Assembly (NCBI GenBank): GCA_026398385.1
Contig: JAPLSZ010000224.1
Coordinates: 27,049-59,500, forward strand
DNA length: 32,452 nt
Reading direction: 5' to 3'
Source: Kiritimatiellota bacterium
GTDB taxonomy: Bacteria; Verrucomicrobiota; Kiritimatiellia; CAIQIC01
Positions within the stretch are counted from its first letter, which is position 1. Every line of letters starts with the position of its first letter. Positions 1 through 6,621 of the stretch are shown in pieces. The notes beneath the pieces are model-generated. The model did no database searches, had not been told where the DNA came from, and saw only the letters and a list, made by a program, of their open reading frames with translations. The position numbers and the translations under genes are program-made.

Positions 1-2
1 AG

Positions 3-308
3 GTGGTCGCGGCCGTCGTGCCCGAGGTCAGTTCGGCGGGCATGACGCACGACCAGGACATCGCGAAGATCAGCATCGTCGGCATCGGCATGCGCAGCCA
101 CTCGGGTATAGCGGCGCGCATGTTCTCGGCGCTGGCGGAGCACGGCATTGATCTGCACATGATCTCGACCTCGGAAATCAAGATCTCTGTCGTCATCCCG
201 AAGGCGCAAGCGGACGAGGCCGTCCGCGTCCTGCACCGCGAGTTCGAACTGGACAAGCCGGCCGCGGTCGTCGTGGACGCTCCCGGCGGCAAAGGCGGCG
301 GCAGCTGA
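3..308 (+). CDS. lysC: Aspartate kinase, C-terminal ACT-domain fragment (5' partial)
   Basis: The window opens inside this gene; only about the last 100 residues are present. The reading frame carries the typical second ACT repeat of aspartokinase: 'KISIVGIGMRSHSGIAARMF', then 'ISTSEIKISVVI', then the helix ending 'VLHREFEL'. The family phosphorylates L-aspartate, the first step towards lysine, threonine and methionine, and the ACT domains bind the feedback-inhibiting amino acids. The kinase domain lies upstream of the window. The last 15 or so residues, rich in Pro, Ala and Gly, run past the usual family end and are probably an unstructured tail. Family assignment is firm. Whether it is a stand-alone kinase or a fusion cannot be seen. 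Confidence 0.9.
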   Translation: MVAAVVPEVSSAGMTHDQDIAKISIVGIGMRSHSGIAARMFSALAEHGIDLHMISTSEIKISVVIPKAQADEAVRVLHREFELDKPAAVVVDAPGGKGGGS

Positions 309-383
309 CGCCCCCGGTCTCGCGGGCCAGCAAGGCGAGGAAACGGTCCTGGCTGACGCTGCCGATGCCCAGGCCATGCAGCC

Positions 384-529
384 GGATCCCGACACTCCGA
401 GAGGTCGGGCTAAAGGGCTTGACAGGCCCAGCCGCAAGATCATTATCGCCGCATGAATACGTACGGTACCCAAGCGGCACGAAAAACAGCGCTCCCCCGG
501 TGGGCGCGTCGAAGCAATTTCTTATTTGC
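384..529 (+). repeat. 146-bp dispersed repeat, copy A (uninterrupted)
   Basis: This stretch is nearly identical to 1482-1511 plus 1704-1818. Shared landmarks in order are 'ggatcccgacactcc', 'ctaaagggcttgacaggccc', 'cgccgcatgaatacgtacgg' and 'caatttcttatttgc'. Copy A is continuous, while copy B is split by a 188-bp insertion at ctaa. Each copy sits just upstream of a gene for an exported protein. Each also holds a possible promoter, TTGACA (419-424), 16 bp, CATTAT (441-446). The 5' part reads as coding in one frame (...DPDTPR.R.KGLDRPSRK...stop), so the repeat may have begun as the 3' end of a small gene. Similarity stops at position 529. Confidence 0.85.
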
Positions 530-535
530 TATACT
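527..535 (+). promoter_or_regulatory. Extended -10 promoter for the DUF1080 gene
   Basis: TG-c-TATACT (TG at 527-528, TATACT at 530-535) matches an extended -10 box, which can work without a good -35; none is obvious. Transcription would start near 542. That leaves a leader of about 15 nt carrying GAGGTG before the ATG at 557. The hexamer lies just past the end of the 146-bp repeat and is absent from copy B. Sequence reading only. Confidence 0.45.
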
Positions 536-556
536 ATTGGCACCATGAGGTGCGCG

Positions 557-1237
557 ATGAGCAAAACACCGTTTGTTGTGATCGTATGCGCTGCGGCGCT
601 GTGCGCCGGACTTGCGTGGTCGGCGGAGGAGCCGCAGGCCCGGGCGCCTGTCGCGTCCGGGAGTGCCGGGGCGGCGGTGCAGGACCGGTTTTTGTTATTT
701 GACGGCAAGACGCTGAGCGGCTGGCGGGAGGTGGATTTCAGCCGCCACGGCCAGGTGCGGATCAAAGCCGGCGGGGTGCTCGAACTCGGCGCCGGAGCCG
801 CGATGACCGGCGTGGTGTACACCCATCCGTTGCCGCGGATGAATTACGAGCTCACGCTCGAAGTCCGGCGCACGCAGGGCAGCGATTTTTTCTGCGGCCT
901 CACGTTCCCCGTGCTGACCAACAGTTGCACCCTGATCCTGGGCGGCTGGGGCGGGGGCGTGACGGGCCTGTCGAGCATTGACCACCAGGATGCCTCGGAC
1001 AACGAGACGAGCACGTTGCGCGAGTACGCACAGAACCAGTGGTATGCGGTCCGGGTACGGGTGACGCCGGGGCGGATCGAGGCCTGGCTGGACGGCCAGT
1101 CCATCGTGGATGTGAAGACCGAGGGGCGCCGCCTGGGCATGCGGATGGGGGAAATCGAGCTTTGCGTTCCACTCGGCGTGGCCACCTGGGAAACCACCGG
1201 CGAACTGCGCAACTTCCGTCTGCGGAAAATGGACTGA
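557..1237 (+). CDS. Secreted DUF1080 (3-keto-disaccharide hydrolase-like) protein
   Basis: The predicted 226-residue protein has an N-terminal signal peptide (MSKTPFVVIVCAAALCAGLAWSA). It continues into a single concanavalin-like beta-sandwich starting 'FLLFDGKTLSGWREVDF', the usual opening of DUF1080 domains. DUF1080 proteins are often exported and abundant in Planctomycetes and Verrucomicrobia; some hydrolyse 3-keto-glycosides, and others probably only bind carbohydrate. The ORF track starts at 365, but ATG 557 has a Shine-Dalgarno GAGGTG five bases upstream and begins exactly at the signal peptide. ATG 545 is the alternative. Substrate is unknown, and I cannot identify catalytic residues with confidence. 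Confidence 0.75.
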   Translation: MSKTPFVVIVCAAALCAGLAWSAEEPQARAPVASGSAGAAVQDRFLLFDGKTLSGWREVDFSRHGQVRIKAGGVLELGAGAAMTGVVYTHPLPRMNYELTLEVRRTQGSDFFCGLTFPVLTNSCTLILGGWGGGVTGLSSIDHQDASDNETSTLREYAQNQWYAVRVRVTPGRIEAWLDGQSIVDVKTEGRRLGMRMGEIELCVPLGVATWETTGELRNFRLRKMD

Positions 1238-1248
1238 CAGCTTAGCCC

Positions 1249-1527
1249 ATGAAAAAGAACCTGGTCATGTGACCCGTGCTGTGGCTGGCGCTGGGCGTCG
1301 CCGGCGGGCAAAATGCGCCGGCACCGGCCAATATGTAGTTGGGATTCACGGCCGTTCGGGAGATGCAATCGTTGCGTTGGGTCTGGTCATGCGAGAGGCA
1401 AGATAGTCTCTCGTGTGCTCGACCTTCTGTTAACCACGGCGTCCGAGACGTGGCGGTGCAAAACGACCAACCCGCTGCCGAGGATCCCGACACTCCAAGA
1501 GATCGGACTAACCCGGCTTATTCATGA
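1249..1527 (+). pseudogene. Decayed small secreted-protein ORF with two internal stops
   Basis: The frame starts 'MKKNLVM', hits TGA (1270), continues as a clear hydrophobic signal-like stretch 'PVLWLALGVAGG', hits TAG (1336), then runs open as ORF 1339-1527. The end of the frame enters copy B of the 146-bp repeat (DPDTPRDRT). There the MITE insertion replaces the C-terminus; removing the insertion in silico restores a tail of the same type as in copy A. No family was recognised. The N-terminal pattern suggests an exported protein of about 90-95 residues. It could instead be chance, since the segment is short. Confidence 0.35.
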
Positions 1528-1818
1528 AGCATGAACAAGCCGCCCTGCGGGCTTCGACTCCGACCCGCAACCCCGGGCCTGCGCTCAGGGTTAGCCCTGA
1601 GCGCGGTGCGCAGCGCCGCGTCGCAGCCTGAGGGGAGGCCTTCAGGACGCCCCTCAGGCGGATTATGAATACATGTGTAGTGTTCATGAATAATCCGGGC
1701 TAAAGGGCTTGACAGGCCCAGCCGCAAGATCATTATCGCCGCATGAATACGTACGGTACCCAGGCGGCACGGCAAACGGCGCTCATCGGCGGGCGCGCCC
1801 AGGCAATTTCTTATTTGC
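1482..1818 (+). repeat. 146-bp dispersed repeat, copy B (split by insertion)
   Basis: This is the second copy of the repeat seen at 384-529. Repeat sequence occupies 1482-1511 and 1704-1818; the middle is the 188-bp element plus one extra ctaa. The promoter-like TTGACA (1709-1714) and CATTAT (1731-1736) pair is conserved in sequence and spacing. The copy ends about 60 bp before the start of the metallopeptidase gene and lacks the TATACT box that follows copy A. Confidence 0.85.
1512..1699. mobile_element. 188-bp MITE-like element with terminal inverted repeats and CTAA target duplication
   Basis: The ends are CCCGGCTTATTCATGAA (left) and, on the opposite strand, CCCGGATTATTCATGAA (right): 17-bp inverted repeats with one mismatch. 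CTAA flanks both sides (1508-1511 and 1700-1703), whereas the uninterrupted repeat copy at 384-529 has a single CTAA (410-413). That is a direct empty-site comparison. There is no room for a transposase. The interior has a perfect 10-bp stem with loop ttag (1581-1604) and a 9-bp stem CCTGAGGGG/CCCCTCAGG (1627-1658). Ends beginning CC and a 4-bp duplication would suit an IS1380-type transposase supplied in trans, but that family guess is from memory. Confidence 0.8.
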
Positions 1819-1880
1819 AAGGGCTTCGACGTGATGTCGACCGGCAACTCCAGCAAAGCCGTGCTGACGTGGGGCGAAGG

Positions 1881-3290
1881 ATGAAACGGTTGTTGCCTCG
1901 TGCCGCGTTGGGAATCCTCTCCTGGTACCTGGTCGCACTGCCGCTGGCCGGGCAGGGACAGACCAAGGCAATCCCGGGTGATTCCTACCGGCCATGGCTG
2001 GAACGCATCGACCATATCATGGCCGCGCACCCGGCCGATCTCGGCCCGGCGCTGCAAGCCGATGAGGCCTTGCGGAACGAATTGGTCGGCTTGCATCATA
2101 AGCTCTACTCGTTCTGCCGCGATTCGGCGCGCACGCCGGAAGCCCGGCAACCATTACGTCAGTGGCTCGTGGCGCACATCGCGAAGTTCCCACAATACCT
2201 GCGCCGGCAGCACCTCGACCCGAAGCAGCAGCCCTTCGTGCCGTCGCTGGCCTACCAGACGTGGACGACGCTGATGCTGTTGCCCGAAGGCGACCCGGAC
2301 GCCTTACCGTATCGCGGGTTCGTCGCGGACACGATTGGCTTCCGCGGCCGGCTGCGCGACATCCTTGTCGAGTTCGGCACGCTCATCATCGAAAACGGCA
2401 GTTGCACCACCAACCAGCAGCAGACGCTTTACAGTTATCTCTCGCAGATCCCCAAGCCGCTGCTGGGCGACCGCCAAGTTGGACGTATCACGGAGGTCAT
2501 CACCCTCGGCGAATATCTCGGCCCCGGCCTCGATGTGAGGCACGAAGGCGGCGTGAACATCTTCGCGAACGAGTCGGGCCGCAAAGGCAGCAGCGAGAAC
2601 CCGTTCCCGAAGGATTTCCCCGGTATGGAGAACGACTACTTCGGCCTGGTGCTGGCGCACGAGTTGAACCATCGCGTGGACGCCACCCGCTTCGCCCTGC
2701 TGCCCAAGTACAATCAGAAGTATTGGGACCACATGCAGAAGGCGTGCGGCGATGACGTGAAATTCCGTCAGCCCACCGCCCACGGCGTGGACTGGGACGC
2801 CACGAAGAAACACTTCCAAGCCAGGGGCTGGTGGAATGGTATCGCAACGGACTGGGACAAGGCGTGGATCGCCTACTGGCACACCGAGGCCGGGGCGGCT
2901 CGCAACCGTAACGTCTGCCGCAACCACGTCACTTACATGCGGGGCAAGGAAGGCATCCCGTTCTTCCTGGAGACGCGCCAGGAATCCATCGCCTCGCTGG
3001 CCAACCAGTATTTCACCGACAGCCGGCACATGTTCGAATACGCCCTCGACCGCTGCCGGCGCGGCGCACCCGGCTGTCTCGACGAGTGGCTCTTGATGGC
3101 CGATGTGTATGCGATGGACGGCGATTGCACGCTGCTGTACAAGCACGCCAACGGCGACGTGAACCTGACCCGCCGCCCCGCCCCGCTACGCCGCAACGCG
3201 CAGGGCCAGATCACCGCCGTGACTATTGACGGACACACCTACGAGTTCGACCTCGATAAGCAAGGTTTGGTGGACAGGATCCGCCCCTGA
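1881..3290 (+). CDS. Putative secreted zinc metallopeptidase, family not recognised
   Basis: The product is 469 residues from ATG 1881, where a basic n-region and hydrophobic core form a signal peptide (MKRLLPRAALGILSWYLVALPLAG). The ORF track begins at 1743, inside the repeat, which is unlikely to be the true start. An HExxH zinc-binding motif is present in 'LVLAHELNHRVDA' (His260, Glu261, His264). A later 'ETRQESIASLANQYF' offers Glu368 as a possible third ligand, which would make it gluzincin-like. Several Trp/Tyr-rich segments and conserved-looking Cys residues (GDD, CRNH, CRRGAPGC) suggest an extracytoplasmic fold. No named family was recognised, and activity is inferred only from the motif. 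The 3' end overlaps the convergent DUF932 remnant by 52 bp. Confidence 0.6.
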   Translation: MKRLLPRAALGILSWYLVALPLAGQGQTKAIPGDSYRPWLERIDHIMAAHPADLGPALQADEALRNELVGLHHKLYSFCRDSARTPEARQPLRQWLVAHIAKFPQYLRRQHLDPKQQPFVPSLAYQTWTTLMLLPEGDPDALPYRGFVADTIGFRGRLRDILVEFGTLIIENGSCTTNQQQTLYSYLSQIPKPLLGDRQVGRITEVITLGEYLGPGLDVRHEGGVNIFANESGRKGSSENPFPKDFPGMENDYFGLVLAHELNHRVDATRFALLPKYNQKYWDHMQKACGDDVKFRQPTAHGVDWDATKKHFQARGWWNGIATDWDKAWIAYWHTEAGAARNRNVCRNHVTYMRGKEGIPFFLETRQESIASLANQYFTDSRHMFEYALDRCRRGAPGCLDEWLLMADVYAMDGDCTLLYKHANGDVNLTRRPAPLRRNAQGQITAVTIDGHTYEFDLDKQGLVDRIRP

Positions 3291-3967
3291 TTGATGGAAT
3301 ACCCGCCGCCGAACCAGATATCTTGGAGGCGTTGCGCAAGCGCGGATTTCGCGGCGTGGTGGTCTACCATCTCGGTGACGCCGTTGTAGGCCGCCCACAG
3401 CGTGCCCGGCACACCCTTCAGACGATTGCCCGCGCCCTGCTCGAACAGTTGGGTCGCCCACTCCCGATGCTGCTTAATCTGCATGACCGCTCGTTCATAA
3501 CGGCCCGGTGCACCGGCCCCCGGTTGCGGCTCCGGGAACACGCGTTGCAAATACTCCGTCAGCCGCTTTCCGTTGATGGGCACGCCAACCATGGCCTTGA
3601 AGGACGTTCCGATCTGGCTGTATTGCACCTTGATGATCCCCAGCAACGACACCGCCTGTTTGAGCCTCAAGACCACGTTGCGATGGTGTGCGACGCGCAG
3701 AGTGGGCCCCTGGGCCAGCGCCATGCTCAGCGTGTTCTGACAAACGACGCGGATCGGGGTGAACTTGATCTGGACGGCACTTTCACCATCATGGCTGTTA
3801 CTGAGCAGCAGGTACTTGTCGGTGATGTCATCGCCCACAACCCGGATGGAATCCGGCAGCTTGGCCAAGATCCAAACCCGTTCCCCTTCCCCCAACGCGC
3901 CGGCGGTATAAGGGTCAAGGGCCGAAGGGTCACGTTTGGACTTTGGATTCCGCTGAAAAACCCCCAC
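3239..3967 (-). pseudogene. DUF932 / phage-plasmid-like protein, N-terminally truncated remnant
   Basis: The 242-residue frame matches the C-terminal two-thirds of DUF932 (TIGR03299 'phage/plasmid-like') proteins. Diagnostic runs are 'ERVWILAKLPDSIRVVGDD', 'DKYLLLSNSHDG', 'FTPIRVVCQNTLSMAL' and a closing 'IWFGGGYS'. Family members are normally about 300 residues or more, with an N-terminal region missing here. The first 25 or so residues before 'GEGERVWIL' do not look native, and the last 20 after 'GGGYS' look like read-through. The function of DUF932 is unknown; it is common on plasmids, phages and integrated elements. No Shine-Dalgarno was seen before the listed start. I call it a remnant of a mobile element; an expressed shortened protein is possible. 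Confidence 0.65.
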
Positions 3968-4128
3968 GCAAGATTGCGTCCAAGCCGGGCTGATCGCTTT
4001 CCCGGCTGAAGTCGGAGACGCGACGGGCTGGCGGCACGCGCTATGGATGAGCGACCAAGCGCCATGTGGGCATTATTTCTCCTTATGTCTCCTTTTCACC
4101 GCACACGCACCTCTTTTCTTTGGTTTTC

Positions 4129-4464
4129 TTAACCACAGACGGCCAGCAGTCCGACGCGGTCGACATCGCTGGCCTGGCGTGCCTCCCAATTCAGTCGGCG
4201 GCCTTGCAGGAGGGCGTGTAAGGCGCCCACCACGAAGGTACGATGGTCCTGGCCCGTGCTGACGCATGGGTCACACAAGGGGCAAGACTGGCACACGGTT
4301 TTGCTCCATTCGATCCGGAAGTCCACCTGGCCCGTGCGCTGCACTTCCAGGCGACTGCAGTTACTACTGCGCTGGCCGGCGGGACACACGGCATAGCGTT
4401 CCTCGACGTGCACGTCGAAATGGGTTTGGATTGCGGCTGCGTCGGGCTGTGAAATCCGTGGCAA
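4129..4464 (-). pseudogene. Transposase fragment (IS1182-like DDE transposase, Cys-rich segment)
   Basis: The short frame reads 'YAVCPAGQRSS', 'VDFRIEWSKTVCQSCPLCDP' and 'CVSTGQDHRTFVV', then 'LHALLQGRRLNWEA'. This is the cysteine-rich stretch of IS1182-type and related DDE transposases, where a 'CP.G' line precedes 'C..CPL...C' and an 'LQ.RR' helix. Everything before and after is missing: upstream the frame opens only about 20 residues earlier, and downstream the expected 'AGVEGT' region is absent. It therefore cannot be an active transposase. With the neighbouring DUF932 remnant it marks 3.2-4.5 kb as a site of old insertions. Family placement is by motif memory. Confidence 0.55.
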
Positions 4465-4497
4465 AAGATTCTGCCGGGCTTTGTTGTCACTGAGCCG

Positions 4498-5235
4498 TTA
4501 CCCGCCGCGCAACTGCGCGGCCAGCTCGGCGCAGGCCTGCTGGCCGGTGGCGGTCGGGTGGTCCAGGTAGCCGTAGGCCAGGCAGGAGCCGGCGCGCGCC
4601 AGATCGAGACGCGCCTGCGGGGCGCCCATGCCGATCACGCACAGCGGCCGTTGCGGCGTGGCCAGCCGCAGCAGGTCCAGCAACAGTGCCAGATCGTCCG
4701 GGCTGCGCAGTTTCACCGCCAGCTTGACGACGTCCGCCCCCGACGTCCAGCCCAGCCCAATGACCTCCTCCAGCACGGCGCGCGGCGGCGTCTCGCCAAA
4801 GTCGTGAAAGGAACCGATCACGGGTTTCTGCTGCGCGTGGGCGGCGGCGATCACCGGCGGCAGAAGCCGGTTGTTGATCTCGACGTCTACGGCGTGGACC
4901 ACGTCCAGCCCGCGCCGGTACAGGGTGAGCCGCTCCGGCTCCTCGCCAAACCAGCGGCCGCCCTCCGCCGCGGAACGGATCGTCAGCAGCACGGGCCAGC
5001 CGGCCTGCTCCAGGGCGAAGCAGCGCTCCAGCCACATGCCGTTCCTCTGCCCGGTCAGATCCAGCCGCCATTCGACCAGGTCGCACGGGCGCGGCTTCAT
5101 TTTCAGCGCGGCGGTGGCGCCGCCAAAACTGGTCAGCACACCCACCACCAGCGGGCGCGCGCCGAGACCAGGCAGACCGGCGAGGTAGTTCTTCCACGGC
5201 GTGGACACCGGTGCGGCTTTCGGCGGCTTGTGCAT
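4498..5235 (-). CDS. aroD: Type I 3-dehydroquinate dehydratase
   Basis: The 245-residue product has the whole active-site set of the type I (Schiff-base) enzyme. It shows 'CDLVEWRLDL' (Glu55, Arg57), 'LLTIRSAAEGGRW', the general acid/base histidine in 'GSFHDFGETP' (His144), the imine-forming lysine in 'GADVVKLAVK' (Lys171) and 'VIGMGAPQARLDL' near the end. It dehydrates 3-dehydroquinate to 3-dehydroshikimate in the cytoplasmic shikimate pathway. Length is normal for a monofunctional enzyme; no shikimate dehydrogenase domain is fused. The start at 5235 has no good Shine-Dalgarno, and an internal start nearer 'LVVGVLTS' is possible. It lies alone, between the remnant region and a divergent co-chaperone gene. 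Confidence 0.9.
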   Translation of the reverse strand: MHKPPKAAPVSTPWKNYLAGLPGLGARPLVVGVLTSFGGATAALKMKPRPCDLVEWRLDLTGQRNGMWLERCFALEQAGWPVLLTIRSAAEGGRWFGEEPERLTLYRRGLDVVHAVDVEINNRLLPPVIAAAHAQQKPVIGSFHDFGETPPRAVLEEVIGLGWTSGADVVKLAVKLRSPDDLALLLDLLRLATPQRPLCVIGMGAPQARLDLARAGSCLAYGYLDHPTATGQQACAELAAQLRGG

Positions 5236-5324
5236 GACACGGAGATTTTATCACAGCTACCCGGCCGCGGCCAAGCCGCAACCAAAGCAGCGTGAAGGAG
5301 AAAAACGGGGGCGGAGTTTGCACA

Positions 5325-5404
5325 GAAGTTAACGAAGGTAACAAAGAATCAAAAAAAGGCTCCTCGATACATCTTTCTTCGTTAACTTCGTTACCTTTTG
5401 TTAA
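5325..5404. repeat. Intergenic GTTAACGAAG-type inverted repeat
   Basis: In the gap between aroD and the co-chaperone, 'gaagttaacgaag' (from 5325) reappears inverted as 'cttcgttaacttc' (about 5377-5389). Each arm has a partner word, 'aaggtaac' and 'gttacctt'. The block is AT-rich in a GC-rich setting and ends 'ttttgttaaaat'. It looks like an intergenic repeat word rather than a protein-coding or terminator structure. Confidence 0.5.
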
Positions 5405-5461
5405 AATCTTATCAAAGGCGGAATTTCACCCATCATGTGCCCTGCGTTGTACGCCTGGGCG

Positions 5462-5489
5462 TTGAAACCTTAAGCCTTTGTGATATTCT
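5462..5489 (+). promoter_or_regulatory. Promoter of the DnaJ/CbpA-type gene
   Basis: TTGAAA (5462-5467), a 16-bp spacer, then TATTCT (5484-5489) preceded by TG at the extended -10 position (TGaTATTCT). The ATG at 5517 is 27 bp downstream, with GGAGAAAG as ribosome-binding site in between. A housekeeping sigma-70-like promoter is the simplest reading; no CIRCE or sigma-32 box was noticed. Confidence 0.45.
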
Positions 5490-5516
5490 ACCGGGCGTCA
5501 GCCGGAGAAAGCGACC

Positions 5517-6542
5517 ATGCCCATCAAATTCAAAGATTACTATGAAACGCTGGGTGTCAGCCGCGGCGCCAGCGCGGCGGAGCTGAAAAAGGCCTACCGC
5601 AAGCTGGCGCGCCAGTTCCATCCCGATGTGAACAAGGCCGCCGGCGCCGAAACGCGCTTCAAGGAGGTCAACGAGGCGTACGAAGTGCTCACCGATCCCG
5701 AGAAGCGCAAGCGCTACGATGCGCTGGGCGCGAACTGGCGCGGCGGCCAGGAGTTCACCCCGCCGCCGGGCTGGGGGAACGCCCACTTCGACTTTGGCGG
5801 CGCCCCGGGCGGAGGCGGCGGCTTCGGGTTCGAGAACCTCGGCGGCGAAGCCGGCGGCTTCAGCGACTTTTTCGAAATGCTGTTCGGCGGCCAGGGCGGC
5901 GGCGCCGGGCGGGACCGCTCGTTCCGCTATCGCACCAGCCGCTTCGGCGGGGACCGGGCCGAGGCGGCCGCGCCGGAGAGCGGGCAGGATCAGGAGGCGG
6001 CCTTCACGGTCAGCCTCGACGATGTTTTTCACGGAGCCACGAAATCCATCGCGCTGCAAGCGGAGTCCTACGATCGGCGGGGCCTGCCGCAGCGCGCGGT
6101 GAAGAACTACGACGTGAAAATCCCCGCCGGCGCCACCGAAGGCACCCGCATCCGGCTCGCCGGCCAGGGCGCGTCCAGTCCCTACGGCGGCCCGCCGGGC
6201 AATCTCTATCTCACCCTGCACCTCGCGCCGCATCCGCTCTTCAAGGTGGCCGGCCACGATCTCGACATGGACTTGCCCCTGGCGCCCTGGGAAGCCGCTT
6301 TGGGGGGGCAGGTGACGATTCCGGCGCTCGCCGGCGCCGTCACCCTGACCATTCCGCCCGGCACGGCCAGCGGCCAGCGCCTGCGCTTGCGCGGCAAGGG
6401 TCTGCCCAAACCCGGCGGCCGCGGCGCGGGCGACCTCTACGCCGTGGTGAAAATCGTCGTGCCGCCCCAACCCACGGCCAAGGAACGCGCGCTGCTGGAG
6501 GAACTGGCCCGCGTGTCGGCCTTCCGTCCGCGGAGTTGGTGA
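5517..6542 (+). CDS. cbpA: CbpA/DnaJ-type co-chaperone (J domain, no zinc finger)
   Basis: The product has 341 residues. The J domain covers about 5-72 with the invariant HPD (His35-Pro36-Asp37) in '[13 protein letters not shown]', and ends 'RKRYDALG'. A Gly/Phe-rich linker (about 85-135) follows. Two beta-rich substrate-binding domains come next ('[16 protein letters not shown]', then '[13 protein letters not shown]' and '[23 protein letters not shown]'). The four CxxCxGxG repeats of true DnaJ are missing, so it is the CbpA class. Such proteins stimulate the Hsp70 ATPase and deliver clients in the cytoplasm. GGAGAAAG upstream supports the start. Glycogen phosphorylase begins 79 bp downstream on the same strand, so they may be co-transcribed. 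Confidence 0.9.
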   Translation: MPIKFKDYYETLGVSRGASAAELKKAYRKLARQFHPDVNKAAGAETRFKEVNEAYEVLTDPEKRKRYDALGANWRGGQEFTPPPGWGNAHFDFGGAPGGGGGFGFENLGGEAGGFSDFFEMLFGGQGGGAGRDRSFRYRTSRFGGDRAEAAAPESGQDQEAAFTVSLDDVFHGATKSIALQAESYDRRGLPQRAVKNYDVKIPAGATEGTRIRLAGQGASSPYGGPPGNLYLTLHLAPHPLFKVAGHDLDMDLPLAPWEAALGGQVTIPALAGAVTLTIPPGTASGQRLRLRGKGLPKPGGRGAGDLYAVVKIVVPPQPTAKERALLEELARVSAFRPRSW

Positions 6543-6621
6543 GAAATCTGTTATATTGCTTTCGGCAGAGCCCGGATTTTGGCATGCTTAACAAAACATG
6601 AGCCTCTCGCGAGGGACAACG

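Noticed and set aside
193-480. Minus-strand ORF with 'RLHGLGIGSVSQDRFLALLARETGG' and GC-rich third positions at about 310-400
   Set aside because: The stretch looks coding-like for about 30 codons but runs into the aspartate kinase frame and the repeat, with no family recognised. It could be a remnant, but support is too thin to list.
1249-1341. Recoded stop codons (selenocysteine or similar) in the small secreted ORF
   Set aside because: Both a TGA and a TAG interrupt the frame, no stem-loop follows either at the right place, and the gene is also truncated by the MITE. Decay is simpler.
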